From positions 1 to 48,144 of the forward strand of contig JAFSGW010000088.1 of the NCBI GenBank assembly GCA_017440585.1: a stretch of DNA of 48,144 nt. Reading direction: 5' to 3'. The DNA comes from Clostridia bacterium. Its GTDB lineage: Bacteria > Bacillota > Clostridia > UMGS1883. Below are positions 24,166-34,419 of the stretch, piece after piece; the first letter of the stretch is position 1; each line of letters starts with the position of its first letter. Under the pieces are notes generated by a model. It ran no database searches, had not been told where the DNA came from, and worked only from the letters and a program-made list of their open reading frames with translations. The position numbers and the translations under genes were made by a program.

Positions 24166-27100
24166 TAATACTGCCAACTCTTGAACCACTGCATAGAAAG
24201 TCCTATACCGTATTCGGAAGGAAGGCTTGATTCCCATCCGCCGATACCGGTGTTGATAACAAGGCACATACCGCCTGCAGAGTTCTGCTTATGTACAATA
24301 TCGCCTGTGTAACGCTTAAAGAGCTTACCGTCATAGTACATATCCATGTAGTCATAGCCCCAGTCAAGAGCATAGCGGTGGAACTCGGTACGAAGGTTGC
24401 TTCCCGAGTACCAATTGCCCTGAGAGGAGGAGGTTGACATATGCATGTTTGTGTACCAGCCGTGTGCACCTGCACTGCCCGAGGAGGACAAATACTCAAA
24501 AATGTCTGTTTCGGGAGGCCATGCATCCGCACCGGAAAGCCAGAAGGCTGTCCAGTAGCCGTAACCGCAGTTAGGCTGCTTGAAGGTACCCTCCATATAG
24601 CTCTGTCTGTAGTACTTAACGCTTCCGTCGTAGGCATTGTAGTTCTTATGGGGGCTGATTACGCCAACATAACCCTGCCACTTCTTCCAACCGCCAAAGC
24701 CGAAGGAGGAAAGGTCAATACCTGTCTGACCCTTGTTCTTACCGGAACTGCTCTTGGGCCAGTCGTCGGAGCCAATTTTATTTGCCTTAAGAGTGATGTT
24801 GCCATCCTTAACCTGGATTGCACTTTCACGGCAAAGCCCGTAATGGTTATGGCTGTCACCCCAGGGATACTGAGCCAGCCACTTTCCCTTATCAAGGCTT
24901 GTTCCCTTGAAGGAGTCACTCACTCTTGAAGCAGAGGCTTCGTTTCTCTGGTAGAAGATGGTGCGGTCACGGGAATGACGCTTCCATACTACCGTATTGC
25001 CGTTGTCGTTATAAAGATAACGGTCTCTGTCACGGTAGGATGCATAGGAAACGGTACTCTTTCCGTAGCCCTTTGTATCGATAATACCGTCACGCTTTAT
25101 AAATGTGGCATTTGCCTTGAAGCGTGCAGTGTTACTGAAGGGCTGTACCTGAAGCTTGTTATCCGTGCCGGGCACAATTGTCAGGAAGTAGCCGGGACGG
25201 TTTGCAACCTCGAAGGATACACCGTTGGGGTCCATAAGACCTGTTCTTTCAACAAAACGTGTGTAAGCAGGGTCCTGCTTTTCAGCAAAGTCACTTATTT
25301 CGTTGCCCTGATGGTGGAGCATGTTACCTGTGCCGTGTGTTGCAACTAAGCGGAACATACCGTTAAGTGCACTTTTTACATTTTCTGTAAGTCCAAGGTC
25401 GGTAACAGTAATGTCACCAAGGTAAATATCGCCAAAACCGCCTATACCTGTGTTAACAGAAAGGCAGTTAAGCTCCTTGCCAACCCAGTTTTCGTAGTTT
25501 GTTGACATGTCAACTGTTCTTGTCTGGCTGTTCACACCGTCGTCAATTGTAATTTCGCTCTGGTATTTTGTGGGTACAACCTTAACGGATATATTCCAGC
25601 AATTTCCCTTAATTAAGGGGGTATATCCACCTACAAGGGCAGAATAGTCACCACCGTTGAAGGTGTTACCGGTATATTTATTAAGCTGAAGGTTATTTTC
25701 GTCTGCAGAAGAGGGCATAAAGCGGAGCTGCATGCCGTAGCTTCCGTCAACGCCGTTAGAAAGGCTGAAGCCGCCGTAATTATCTGCAACGGGAGCATAA
25801 AGCTTGAAGTCAATTCTGTAGGCATTGCCGTTATTGGGGGTGGGGAAGTTTACATAACCCATAACACCGCCTGCACCGTTAACTGCATCTGTCTCTCTGC
25901 CAACCTCATCGTAAAGGTGAAGAGCCTTGCCTTCAATACCGCTTACAACGGGAGCTTCAACAATTTCTGCATAGAGCTTTTCGCCCAGAGAGCCTTCATA
26001 GGGTGCATCTCCCTTGTCGTCGGCAATATTCTTAAAGGTCATATCGCCGTTATTTTCCTCGCTCATATCAATATTTGCAAGGATTGTGTGCTTATATTCT
26101 GTATTTTCCTTTTCAAAGTGAGTAACGCTCACTTCATCAACATACATTTCAACACTCTTGCCTGCACCTGTGTTGAAAATAAGCCACTTTGCCTCTAAGC
26201 CTGACCACTGGGAGGGGCGTGTCTGCTCGGCACTGTTGTAGGAGAAATACAAAGGCTTTGACTCTGTGCTTACACCGTCAGTAACGATTATATCTGCCCG
26301 TCTTGCAGTAGCGTCAACGTCCATTGTAATTGTCCAGAGTCTGTCCTTTTCAAAGGATGTGCCCATAAAGTCAATAAGGCTGCCTTCGTTGAAGTAGTTA
26401 CTTGTAACCTGTCTGAGCTTTACCTTATTGCCGTCATCTACATCCTCAAAACGAATCTGCAATGCAGCATAATGACTGAAATCTGCACCGCCGGAAACCA
26501 TTTCATCAGTAAGGGAAATTCCTGACCAATATGTATCACTTTCCTTTCCGTTTTCCATAACGGAGGGGATGAACATATTGAATTTAACGGAATATTTTCC
26601 TCTGTCGGGAGCAGTTTCAAGCCTTTTACCTGCCATCATACCGCCTGCACCGTTAACCTCGTCTGTAGTTCTGCCAACATAGTCCACAAGCTTAAGTGCA
26701 CCCTCGGCATTACCCATTGCCGCTTCTTGAGGAAGATTTTCAACAGAAGCATAAAGGCTTTCACCCAAAGAGGGTGTGTAATCCTTATAATTTTCCTCTG
26801 TCATACGGCGGGAAAGCCAGCCATCGGCAATACTGTCGTCGCTTTCTGTGCCAAGACGTGTTCCTTCATCGTCAGCAAAGCTGAAGAGAGAAACCTCTTC
26901 GCCCATATCAACGGGAAGCATCATGCCGTATGCTTCAATTTCACTAAGCTGTACCCAGTTATCACCATCGGGCACAACTCTTTCAACAAATGTAATTCTT
27001 AAAAACTTACCAACGGAGCGTTCAAGGTCAAAATACTGTACCTCATCAGAAAGCTCACTTACAGTTTCGCCTAAAACCTCTGTATAGTTATTACCGTCAC

Positions 27101-27752
27101 GGGAGGTGGAAACAGTAAACACGTACTGTCTTTCACTGCCTGCACCAAAGAGAATACCCACCCTTGTAAGTGTATGGTCATATGTGAGGTATGCAGTAAC
27201 GCTTGCCTCGTTGCCTCTTGCCACATCTCTTGCTGTCCAGTAGGTTTCCACATCGCCGTCAGCCGCCGCAGTAGCTCTGTGTGAAGCCTCCGCCTCTGCA
27301 GATGCAAATACCATGGAAGAGGTTATATTTATTTTTCCTTCCTCAAGCGTTCCTTCGGGAACCTCGTCAGAAGAAATGCTCTTGCAAAGAGGCTTCATGG
27401 AATTTTCATTCCAGAAGAAGATTTCAGCTCTTTCACCCTTTGAGGAATCATAGGAAACCTCAAACTCGCGTGTTACGGAAGCATTTTCCTCCGTATCCAG
27501 CTCAATCTTATCCTTCTTTGCACTTTTCTGTGTTCCGTCGCTGTTGAATACTGCAGAAACAGCTGTCACAAACCCCTCTGTTGAAGATTCATTATTGATA
27601 TCCGCAACAGCATAAAGGGTAAAGCCATCTGTCATTGCATCTGCAGAAACTGTGGCATCGAACTTATCCGCCGCATTAGCAAAAGGAACAAGAGAAAGTA
27701 TTAAAACTGCACTGAGCACAAGGCTCAGCAAACCTTTTAAACCTTTTTTCAT
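24165..27752 (-). CDS. secreted multidomain GH16 beta-glucanase, second copy
   Basis: 1195 residues. The signal peptide ends near residue 28 (FANAADK). Modules follow: the short module with IFFWNENSMKPL (28-125); one F5/8 type C domain (about 140-277); two LamG-like sheet domains (about 320-545 and 555-790); an AbfB-like trefoil region (about 795-940; GNMLHHQGNEIS, TRFVERTGLM, SFEVANRPGYFL); and a GH16 domain (945-1195). The catalytic motif is ETDIFE, with Glu1081 and Glu1086. It parallels the downstream GH16 gene, but one discoidin module is replaced by a second LamG-like domain. Likely a secreted beta-glucanase acting upstream of the intracellular GH1 enzyme. AGGGGG precedes the ATG. Duplication followed by domain exchange best explains the pair. 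Confidence 0.93.
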   Translation of the reverse strand: MKKGLKGLLSLVLSAVLILSLVPFANAADKFDATVSADAMTDGFTLYAVADINNESSTEGFVTAVSAVFNSDGTQKSAKKDKIELDTEENASVTREFEVSYDSSKGERAEIFFWNENSMKPLCKSISSDEVPEGTLEEGKINITSSMVFASAEAEASHRATAAADGDVETYWTARDVARGNEASVTAYLTYDHTLTRVGILFGAGSERQYVFTVSTSRDGNNYTEVLGETVSELSDEVQYFDLERSVGKFLRITFVERVVPDGDNWVQLSEIEAYGMMLPVDMGEEVSLFSFADDEGTRLGTESDDSIADGWLSRRMTEENYKDYTPSLGESLYASVENLPQEAAMGNAEGALKLVDYVGRTTDEVNGAGGMMAGKRLETAPDRGKYSVKFNMFIPSVMENGKESDTYWSGISLTDEMVSGGADFSHYAALQIRFEDVDDGNKVKLRQVTSNYFNEGSLIDFMGTSFEKDRLWTITMDVDATARRADIIVTDGVSTESKPLYFSYNSAEQTRPSQWSGLEAKWLIFNTGAGKSVEMYVDEVSVTHFEKENTEYKHTILANIDMSEENNGDMTFKNIADDKGDAPYEGSLGEKLYAEIVEAPVVSGIEGKALHLYDEVGRETDAVNGAGGVMGYVNFPTPNNGNAYRIDFKLYAPVADNYGGFSLSNGVDGSYGMQLRFMPSSADENNLQLNKYTGNTFNGGDYSALVGGYTPLIKGNCWNISVKVVPTKYQSEITIDDGVNSQTRTVDMSTNYENWVGKELNCLSVNTGIGGFGDIYLGDITVTDLGLTENVKSALNGMFRLVATHGTGNMLHHQGNEISDFAEKQDPAYTRFVERTGLMDPNGVSFEVANRPGYFLTIVPGTDNKLQVQPFSNTARFKANATFIKRDGIIDTKGYGKSTVSYASYRDRDRYLYNDNGNTVVWKRHSRDRTIFYQRNEASASRVSDSFKGTSLDKGKWLAQYPWGDSHNHYGLCRESAIQVKDGNITLKANKIGSDDWPKSSSGKNKGQTGIDLSSFGFGGWKKWQGYVGVISPHKNYNAYDGSVKYYRQSYMEGTFKQPNCGYGYWTAFWLSGADAWPPETDIFEYLSSSGSAGAHGWYTNMHMSTSSSQGNWYSGSNLRTEFHRYALDWGYDYMDMYYDGKLFKRYTGDIVHKQNSAGGMCLVINTGIGGWESSLPSEYGIGLSMQWFKSWQY

Positions 27753-27778
27753 TTTCCAACCCCCTTGTGTTTTTTGTA

Positions 27779-27824
27779 ATTATACCATATATCAAACCCT
27801 TTTGTGTTAAAAAAGTGTTAACAC
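27779..27824 (-). promoter_or_regulatory. probable promoter and repeat motif of the 1195-aa GH16 gene
   Basis: A TATAAT -10 box lies at 27779-27784 on the minus strand without a good -35 at 17 bases. Upstream, GTGTTAA occurs twice 11 bases apart, once within the palindrome GTGTTAACAC (27815-27824). A weak -35 next to a dyad suggests an activator or repressor site. Confidence 0.4.
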
Positions 27825-27843
27825 ATTGCCATAAATAAGGATT

Positions 27844-29115
27844 TTATTTAATTTCTGTCACTCCGCCCATATAAGGAACAAGCGCTTCGGGAATTGTAAC
27901 CGTACCGTCTGCATTCTGGTAGTTTTCCAAAATCGCCGCAACAGTTCTGCCTACCGCAACACCGGAGCCGTTAAGTGTGTGAACAAGCTGTGCCTTATCG
28001 CCTGCATTGTCCTTATACTTAATGTTTGCTCTTCTTGCCTGGAAGTCCTCAAAGTTACTGCAGGAGGAAATCTCAACATATCTGCCGTAGGAGGGCATCC
28101 ACACTTCAATATCGTACTTAAGAGCAGCTGTAAAGCCAAGGTCACCAACACAGATACGTACAACTCTGTAAGGAAGACCAAGTCCCTGCAATACTTCCTC
28201 TGCATCATGTGTGAGCTTTTCAAGCTCTTCATAGCTCTGCTCAGGCTTTGCAAACTTAACAAGCTCAACCTTGTTGAACTGGTGCTGACGGATAAGACCG
28301 CGTGTGTCTCTGCCGGCAGAACCTGCCTCTGCACGGAAGCATGCTGTATAAGCAACGTGCTTTATGGGAAGCTGTGCTCCGTCCAAAATTTCGTCACGGT
28401 ACATATTTGTAACGGGAACCTCTGCTGTGGGAACAAGGAAGTAGTCTGTGTTTGCTACCTTGAAAGCATCCTCTTCAAACTTGGGAAGCTGACCTGTACC
28501 CACCATGGAGTTACGGTGAACCATGAAGGGAGGGAAAATTTCTGTATAGCCGTGCTTTGCTGTGTGCATATCAAGGAAGTAGTTTGTTACTGCTCTTTCA
28601 AGACGTGCACCGAGACCACGGTAAAGAGTAAATCTCGTACCTGTAATCTTTGCAGCTGTTTCAGCATCAAGAATGTTAAGGTCTTTGCCCAAATCCCAGT
28701 GGGCCTTGGGTTCAAAGTCAAACTTTGTGGGTTCAGCAAACTTTCTTATTTCAACATTGTCCTCATCTGTGTCACCGTCGGGCACGTTTTCGTTGGGAAT
28801 GTTGGGAATTGTGTACATAAGCTGAGAAAGCTGTTCTTCAACTTCCTTTGTTTTTGCATCCATTTCCTTAACCTTTTCGGAAATTTCCTTCATTTCAGCA
28901 AAAATAGCTGTTGTATCCTCACCTGCTTTCTTAAGCTGGGGGATCATCTTGGACACTTCGTTCTGCTTCTTCTTAAGCTGTTCAGCTTCAAACACAAGCT
29001 CACGACGCTTGTTGTCAAGGTCAAGAACTGCGTCAATATCAACGTTTTCCTTTCTTCTTGCCAAAGCTGCCTTTACCTTTTCAGTTTCTGTTCTGATTAA
29101 TTTGATGTCTAACAT
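27844..29115 (-). CDS. serS: seryl-tRNA synthetase
   Basis: 423 residues, standard length. It charges tRNA-Ser in the cytoplasm. The N-terminal two-helix coiled coil that grips the long variable arm (about 25-105) is clear. Class II motif 2 ([15 protein letters not shown]) and motif 3 ([19 protein letters not shown]) are intact. AAAGGAAG supports the start. The gene is only 36 bases after parB, and that gap holds a perfect parS, so serS probably belongs to the parA-parB transcript. No T-box leader fits in this space. Confidence 0.98.
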   Translation of the reverse strand: MLDIKLIRTETEKVKAALARRKENVDIDAVLDLDNKRRELVFEAEQLKKKQNEVSKMIPQLKKAGEDTTAIFAEMKEISEKVKEMDAKTKEVEEQLSQLMYTIPNIPNENVPDGDTDEDNVEIRKFAEPTKFDFEPKAHWDLGKDLNILDAETAAKITGTRFTLYRGLGARLERAVTNYFLDMHTAKHGYTEIFPPFMVHRNSMVGTGQLPKFEEDAFKVANTDYFLVPTAEVPVTNMYRDEILDGAQLPIKHVAYTACFRAEAGSAGRDTRGLIRQHQFNKVELVKFAKPEQSYEELEKLTHDAEEVLQGLGLPYRVVRICVGDLGFTAALKYDIEVWMPSYGRYVEISSCSNFEDFQARRANIKYKDNAGDKAQLVHTLNGSGVAVGRTVAAILENYQNADGTVTIPEALVPYMGGVTEIK

Positions 29116-29135
29116 TTTATATACTTCCTTTCAAT

Positions 29136-29151
29136 TGTTTCACGTGAAACA
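29136..29151. promoter_or_regulatory. parS site in the parB-serS gap
   Basis: A perfect 16-bp palindrome TGTTTCACGTGAAACA, identical to the consensus centromere site bound by ParB. It ends one base before the parB stop codon on the minus strand and lies just upstream of the serS ribosome-binding site. Confidence 0.97.
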
Positions 29152-29988
29152 TTATAAATTCTGAATAATATCTATAAGTCTTATAAGGTCTTCCTCGGTG
29201 TAATAGTAAAGCTCTATTTTACCCTTGGTTTCACCTGTTATTTTTACCTTCGTGCCGAAAATGCCCTTAAGCTCCTTTTCAACGTCCATATAATGACGTT
29301 TACTTTTGCCTCTTACGGGTTTTTTCTTACTTTCACGGGCAAGCATTTCCATTTCCCTTACCGAAAGGTTCTCGCTTGCTGCACGCTTTGCCATTTCAAG
29401 ACGCATTCCTGAATCCTCAACTGCAAGCAGTGCTCTGCCGTGACCTGAAGAAATTTCACCTTCAACAAGCATTTCCTGAATTTCCTTATCAAGTGAAAGA
29501 AGCCTTAAGGTATTTGCCACCGCACTGCGGCTTTTTCCAACCTTTTCACTTACCTTTTCCTGGGTAAGCCCGAACTGCTCCATAAGTGACTGATAACCAA
29601 GTGCCTCTTCAACGGGGTTTAAGTCCTCTCTCTGAAGGTTTTCAATAAGTGCAACCTCTGCCTGAGCCAATGCATCATAGCTTCGTACAATAGCAGGAAT
29701 TGTTGTAAGCCCTGCCATACGTGATGCTCTCCAGCGGCGTTCACCTGCGATAATGCGGTAAATACCGCCCTCGCCCTCGGTAACTATAATAGGCTGAATA
29801 ACACCATGCTGTGCAATTGAGTTTGAAAGCACCTGAAGCTGTTCAGGGTCAAAATGCTTTCTGGGCTGGTCACGCCTTGGTTCAACATCTGTTATTTTAA
29901 GCTCTCTCACGCCTTCCTTCGAGCTGTTTTCCGCTCCGGGAATGTTTTCCGATGAGAAAAATGCATCCAAGCCTTGTCCTAATGCCAT
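29152..29988 (-). CDS. parB: chromosome partitioning protein ParB (Spo0J)
   Basis: 278 residues. ParB is a CTP-dependent clamp that loads on parS, spreads along DNA, recruits SMC and works with ParA in origin segregation. The N-terminal CTPase domain has the conserved GERRWRA motif and ENLQREDLNPVEEA. A central helix-turn-helix follows (LTQEKVSEKVGKSRSAVANTLRLL), with a GHGRALLAVED stretch and a C-terminal dimerisation domain (MDVEKELKGIFGTKV to the end). The start 15 bases after parA indicates one operon. Two parS sites in this window are its obvious targets. Confidence 0.97.
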   Translation of the reverse strand: MALGQGLDAFFSSENIPGAENSSKEGVRELKITDVEPRRDQPRKHFDPEQLQVLSNSIAQHGVIQPIIVTEGEGGIYRIIAGERRWRASRMAGLTTIPAIVRSYDALAQAEVALIENLQREDLNPVEEALGYQSLMEQFGLTQEKVSEKVGKSRSAVANTLRLLSLDKEIQEMLVEGEISSGHGRALLAVEDSGMRLEMAKRAASENLSVREMEMLARESKKKPVRGKSKRHYMDVEKELKGIFGTKVKITGETKGKIELYYYTEEDLIRLIDIIQNL

Positions 29989-30003
29989 TTATTCCACCGC
30001 CCT

Positions 30004-30765
<762 letters not shown>

Positions 30766-30855
30766 TTAAGTAACCTCCGTAAATGCGTACACAATACGCG
30801 ATAATATCATAAGCATATTATATCACACTTCACTCATTTTTCAAGGGTTTTTAAC

Positions 30856-30890
30856 AAAAAGGAGCAATGTTTCACGTGAAACATTGCTCC
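30856..30890 (-). terminator. noc terminator whose stem is a parS site
   Basis: A perfect 30-bp palindrome (30861-30890; arms GGAGCAATGTTTCAC) is followed by TTTTTG on the minus strand, 8 bases past the noc stop. It has all features of an intrinsic terminator with the parS core at its centre (30868-30883). The loop would have to open a few central base pairs, and ParB bound to duplex DNA here would sit exactly where polymerase terminates. Confidence 0.8.
30868..30883. promoter_or_regulatory. parS site in the noc-parA gap
   Basis: TGTTTCACGTGAAACA, a perfect match to the ParB centromere consensus, embedded in a longer palindrome that forms the noc terminator. Confidence 0.97.
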
Positions 30891-30898
30891 ATGAAGGT

Positions 30899-31744
30899 TT
30901 ATTTTTCAAGCTTAATGGTGTATTCTATGTAGTCCTCACACTCTTTTTCCGAAATAAGAGGCGAAATACCGCTCTTTCTCAGCATTTCAATGGTTTTATC
31001 AAGGGTATTCTTAAAAAGCCTGCCGGTTTTTTCAAAGGTTTTGCATTCTTTCTTTATAAACTTCTTCTTTGGTTCACTTTCAAGCATCTTCTGCACCATT
31101 TTTTCACAGCTTGCCACATTCATCTGTAATTGGGCAACCCTTGTTGCGGCTGCAAGCTGTAATTCCTCCGTAGGAAGGCGTAAAAATGCTCTTGCATGCC
31201 TTTCACAGAGGTTTGCATCCATTATAATTCTTCTCACACTTTCGGGAAGCTTCAAAAGCCTGAGCTTATTTGCAACTGCCGCCTGGCTTTTCCCCAGCTG
31301 CTTTGCAACGCTTTCCTGAGTTAATGAATGAAATTCAATTAAATTCTGCATGCTTTCAGCCTCTTCAAAAATGGTAAGCTCTTTTCTCTGCAAATTTTCC
31401 GTAATTGCAATAATTGCCGATTCCTTGTCCGATATATCCACAATCAATGCAGGTATTTTCGTAAGTCCTGCCATTTTTGCCGCTCTCAGTCTTCTTTCAC
31501 CGCATACAAGCTCATAGCCACCGGGTGCAACACGAACACTTATAGGTGTGATTACTCCAACCTGGGCTATGGACTCTGCAAGCTCACTTAAGGCAGTGAG
31601 GTCAAAACGTCTTCTTGGCTGAAAGGGGTTTGGCATAATGTCATTTACCGACAAAAGAGTGCATTTTTCGCTTTTTTCTTCGCCATGACCGAGTATTATT
31701 TTAAATTTACTCTTAAAGCTGTTTATCTTTTGTTCTTCCTGCAT
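30899..31744 (-). CDS. noc: nucleoid occlusion protein Noc, ParB paralogue
   Basis: 281 residues. It has the ParB-type CTPase motif GERRLRA, ENLQRKELTIFEEA and a helix-turn-helix (LTQESVAKQLGKSQAAVANKLRLL). The N-terminus, MQEEQKINSFKSKFKIILG, resembles the amphipathic membrane-targeting helix of Bacillus Noc (its FSRFFGLG region). Noc binds its own sites and blocks cell division over the chromosome. Location between rsmG and parA is the usual place. AGGAGG fixes the ATG at 31744; an in-frame start 12 codons earlier lies in the leader. No Noc-binding site (ATTTCCCGGGAAAT) was seen in this window. Some clostridial ParB paralogues at this position are not proven Noc proteins. Confidence 0.88.
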   Translation of the reverse strand: MQEEQKINSFKSKFKIILGHGEEKSEKCTLLSVNDIMPNPFQPRRRFDLTALSELAESIAQVGVITPISVRVAPGGYELVCGERRLRAAKMAGLTKIPALIVDISDKESAIIAITENLQRKELTIFEEAESMQNLIEFHSLTQESVAKQLGKSQAAVANKLRLLKLPESVRRIIMDANLCERHARAFLRLPTEELQLAAATRVAQLQMNVASCEKMVQKMLESEPKKKFIKKECKTFEKTGRLFKNTLDKTIEMLRKSGISPLISEKECEDYIEYTIKLEK

Positions 31745-31779
31745 AAAAAAACCTCCTGTAATATTTCCATTTTTTAACA

Positions 31780-31808
31780 ATTATATCACAGAAGGTTTCA
31801 TATTTAAA
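31780..31808 (-). promoter_or_regulatory. probable noc promoter
   Basis: TATAAT with an extended TGN context (GTGATATAAT) lies 36 bases before the noc start; TTTAAA at 17 bases is a poor -35. It separates noc from the upstream rsmG transcript. Confidence 0.5.
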
Positions 31809-31834
31809 TAAAATAATTTCGCATTTTTCACCTA

Positions 31835-32542
31835 TTATAAGGGGTTTTTCGACGGTGTACCTGCTTTTCTCGGGTAAATGTTCGGTGTTTTTGCAATTTT
31901 TTTAATAACAACAACGGTGTGATTTAAATTAAGGGCATCAATTTTTACCTCGCTGACCTTTTCAATCTGTCCGCCAAGTATTTTTATTGCCTTTTTAGCT
32001 CTTTCAATCTCCTCAAGGGGTGCTGTACCCTTCATTGCAAGGAAATATCCGCCCTCTTTTACAAAAGGAAGGGCATATTCCGCAAGAACTGCCAGGTCTG
32101 CAACAGCACGGGCAACGGCAACGTCGAACTTTTCACGCATATTTTTGTCCCTGCCGCCGTCCTCAGCTCTCATGTGAACAGCTTTAGCGTTTTTAAGCTC
32201 AATTTTTTCGCAAACGGCATTTAAAAAGTTCACTCTTTTACCTAAAGAATCAAGCATGGTGAAGTTAACGTCCTCCCTCACAATTGCATTGGGAAGAGAG
32301 GGGAAGCCTGCACCGGCACCAATGTCTATCACGCTACAGCGTGGCTTAAGCTTTCTTTCGCCTAAAAGGGTCAAGGAGTCAATAAAATGCTTTATTTTCA
32401 CCTCATAAGGGTCTGTTATTGCTGTTAAATTCATAAAAGAATTGTATTCAAGAAGCATATCCTCATAGGTCTGAAATTTTTCAAGCATGCTTTTTGATAA
32501 TTCTATATTAAATTTTAAAGCTTCATTTTTTAAAATTTCCAT
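31835..32542 (-). CDS. rsmG: 16S rRNA (guanine527-N7)-methyltransferase RsmG
   Basis: 235 residues. It methylates G527 (E. coli numbering) of 16S rRNA using SAM. The SAM-binding loop VIDIGAGAGFPSLP and TMLDSLGKRVNFL are clear, as is the N-terminal NSFMNLTAI motif of the family. It starts 6 bases after mnmG, in the usual mnmE-mnmG-rsmG operon. Loss of this enzyme is known to give low-level streptomycin resistance in other bacteria. The C-terminal tail after VVIKKI is longer than usual and basic. Confidence 0.96.
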   Translation of the reverse strand: MEILKNEALKFNIELSKSMLEKFQTYEDMLLEYNSFMNLTAITDPYEVKIKHFIDSLTLLGERKLKPRCSVIDIGAGAGFPSLPNAIVREDVNFTMLDSLGKRVNFLNAVCEKIELKNAKAVHMRAEDGGRDKNMREKFDVAVARAVADLAVLAEYALPFVKEGGYFLAMKGTAPLEEIERAKKAIKILGGQIEKVSEVKIDALNLNHTVVVIKKIAKTPNIYPRKAGTPSKNPL

Positions 32543-32548
32543 ATTTTG

Positions 32549-34411
32549 TTAATTCCTCTTTAAAGATGATAAGTAAATAAGTAAAACACCTATATCTGCA
32601 GGTGACACACCTGATATTCTCGATGCCATACCAACGTTTTCAGGTCTCATCTTACTTAATTTCTGCCTTGCTTCAAGCCTTAAGCCGTAAACCTCATCGT
32701 AGTTTATGTCATCGGGTATTTTTCTTTCCTCATTTTTCTTGAATTTTGCAACCTGGTCCTCCTGACGCTTTATATAGCCCTCGTATTTTATTATAATACC
32801 AACCTCTTCCTCAATATCACGGGGAAGTGAGGGGCGTGTTTTGTCAAAGGGCTCTAAGGATTTATAATCAAGCTCTGCTCTTTTTATTAAATCACATATT
32901 TTTGCACCGTTTTCAATAAAGGGAGAGTTTCTTTCCTCCAAAAATGCCTTAATTTCCTCTGAAGGGGGCAGTGCCACACCCTTTAACCTCTCAATTTCTT
33001 CATCAATTCTCTGCCATTTCTCCACAAAACGTCTGTAACGGTCCTCGCTAATAAGACCAACCTTGTAGCCGATGGGGGTGAGGCGGTAGTCCGCATTGTC
33101 CTGACGAAGTAAAAGGCGGTATTCCGCACGGCTTGTCAGCATTCTGTAGGGCTCATTTGTGCCCTTTGTAACCAGATCGTCAATTAAAACGCCAATATAT
33201 GCCTGGCTTCGGTCAAGAATTATCTGCTCCTTTCCCAAAAGCTTCATTGAGGCGTTTATGCCTGCAATAAGACCCTGGGCTGCAGCCTCCTCATAGCCTG
33301 AAGTTCCGTTGAACTGACCTGCACCGTAAAGGTTTTCAATTTCTTTAAATTCCAATGTTGCAGAAAGCTGTGTGGGGTCACAGCAGTCATACTCAATTGC
33401 ATATGCGCATCGCATAACCTGAGCATTTTCCAACCCTTTAACGGAATGGAGCACATCGTCCTGAATGTATTCGGGCATAGAGCTTGACAAGCCCTGAACG
33501 TAGTATTCACGGGTGTTTAAGCCCATAGGCTCCATAAAGAGCTGATGGCGTTCCTTATCGGCAAAACGCATTACCTTGTCTTCAATAGAAGGGCAGTATC
33601 TTGGACCGACACCTTCAATTAATCCCGAATATAAGGGGCTTTTGTCAATATTTGTTCTTAAAATATCGTGAGTGTGTTCATTTGTGTAGGTTAAATAGCA
33701 GCACACCTTGTTTTCAAGCTTTTCTGTTGTTTCAAAGCTGAAAGGTGTTATTTCCTCGTCGCCGTACTGAACCTCCATAACTGAAAAATCAATACTCTTT
33801 TCGTGAATACGGGCAGGGGTACCTGTTTTAAATCGCATAAGCTTAATGCCCATTTCACTTAAGGAGGAGGAGAGGCCTTCAGAGGGGAACATACCGTCAG
33901 GACCACCCTTATAGCTTGTTTCACCGACTATAATTTTGCCCTCAAGGTAGGTGCCCGTTGCTATAATAACAGCCTTTGCATAATATTTTATATTTGTATG
34001 AATTGTAAGCTCGTAGCCCTCATCTGTTTTAGTTAAGGTTTTAACCTCTGCCTGGCGTACTGAAAGGTTTTCTGTGTTCTCTAAAAGGCTTTTCATTTCA
34101 ATACGGTACACGGCTCTGTCAATCTGTGCACGGAGTGAGTGCACCGCAGGGCCTTTACCCGTATTAAGCATTCTCGACTGTATAAGGGTTTTATCAGCCA
34201 GAGTGCCCATGCTTCCGCCGAGAGCATCTATTTCACGTACTAAATGACCCTTTGCAGTACCGCCTATGGAGGGGTTGCAGGGCATATTGCCAACAGCATC
34301 AAGGTTTATTGTAAACATTACGGTTTTCATGCCGAGCCTTGCTGCAGCCAGTGCCGCCTCACAGCCTGCATGACCGCCACCTATTACAGCTACATCAAAT
34401 TTATTTTCCAT
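32549..34411 (-). CDS. mnmG: tRNA uridine-5-carboxymethylaminomethyl modification enzyme MnmG
   Basis: 620 residues, full length. It contains the FAD-binding [17 protein letters not shown] motif at the N-terminus and [20 protein letters not shown]. It works with MnmE to install cmnm5U34 in tRNAs reading NNA/NNG codons. The C-terminal helical domain ends with [18 protein letters not shown], the surface for MnmE. It follows mnmE by 8 bases. Confidence 0.98.
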   Translation of the reverse strand: MENKFDVAVIGGGHAGCEAALAAARLGMKTVMFTINLDAVGNMPCNPSIGGTAKGHLVREIDALGGSMGTLADKTLIQSRMLNTGKGPAVHSLRAQIDRAVYRIEMKSLLENTENLSVRQAEVKTLTKTDEGYELTIHTNIKYYAKAVIIATGTYLEGKIIVGETSYKGGPDGMFPSEGLSSSLSEMGIKLMRFKTGTPARIHEKSIDFSVMEVQYGDEEITPFSFETTEKLENKVCCYLTYTNEHTHDILRTNIDKSPLYSGLIEGVGPRYCPSIEDKVMRFADKERHQLFMEPMGLNTREYYVQGLSSSMPEYIQDDVLHSVKGLENAQVMRCAYAIEYDCCDPTQLSATLEFKEIENLYGAGQFNGTSGYEEAAAQGLIAGINASMKLLGKEQIILDRSQAYIGVLIDDLVTKGTNEPYRMLTSRAEYRLLLRQDNADYRLTPIGYKVGLISEDRYRRFVEKWQRIDEEIERLKGVALPPSEEIKAFLEERNSPFIENGAKICDLIKRAELDYKSLEPFDKTRPSLPRDIEEEVGIIIKYEGYIKRQEDQVAKFKKNEERKIPDDINYDEVYGLRLEARQKLSKMRPENVGMASRISGVSPADIGVLLIYLSSLKRN

Positions 34412-34419
34412 CCTTACAC

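Noticed and set aside
27979..29100. Plus-strand 373-aa open frame
   Set aside because: Fully antisense to serS, whose class II motifs are intact; composition rich in Cys, Phe and Lys.
29116..29151. T-box leader for serS
   Set aside because: The parB-serS gap is only 36 bases and filled by parS and the ribosome-binding site.
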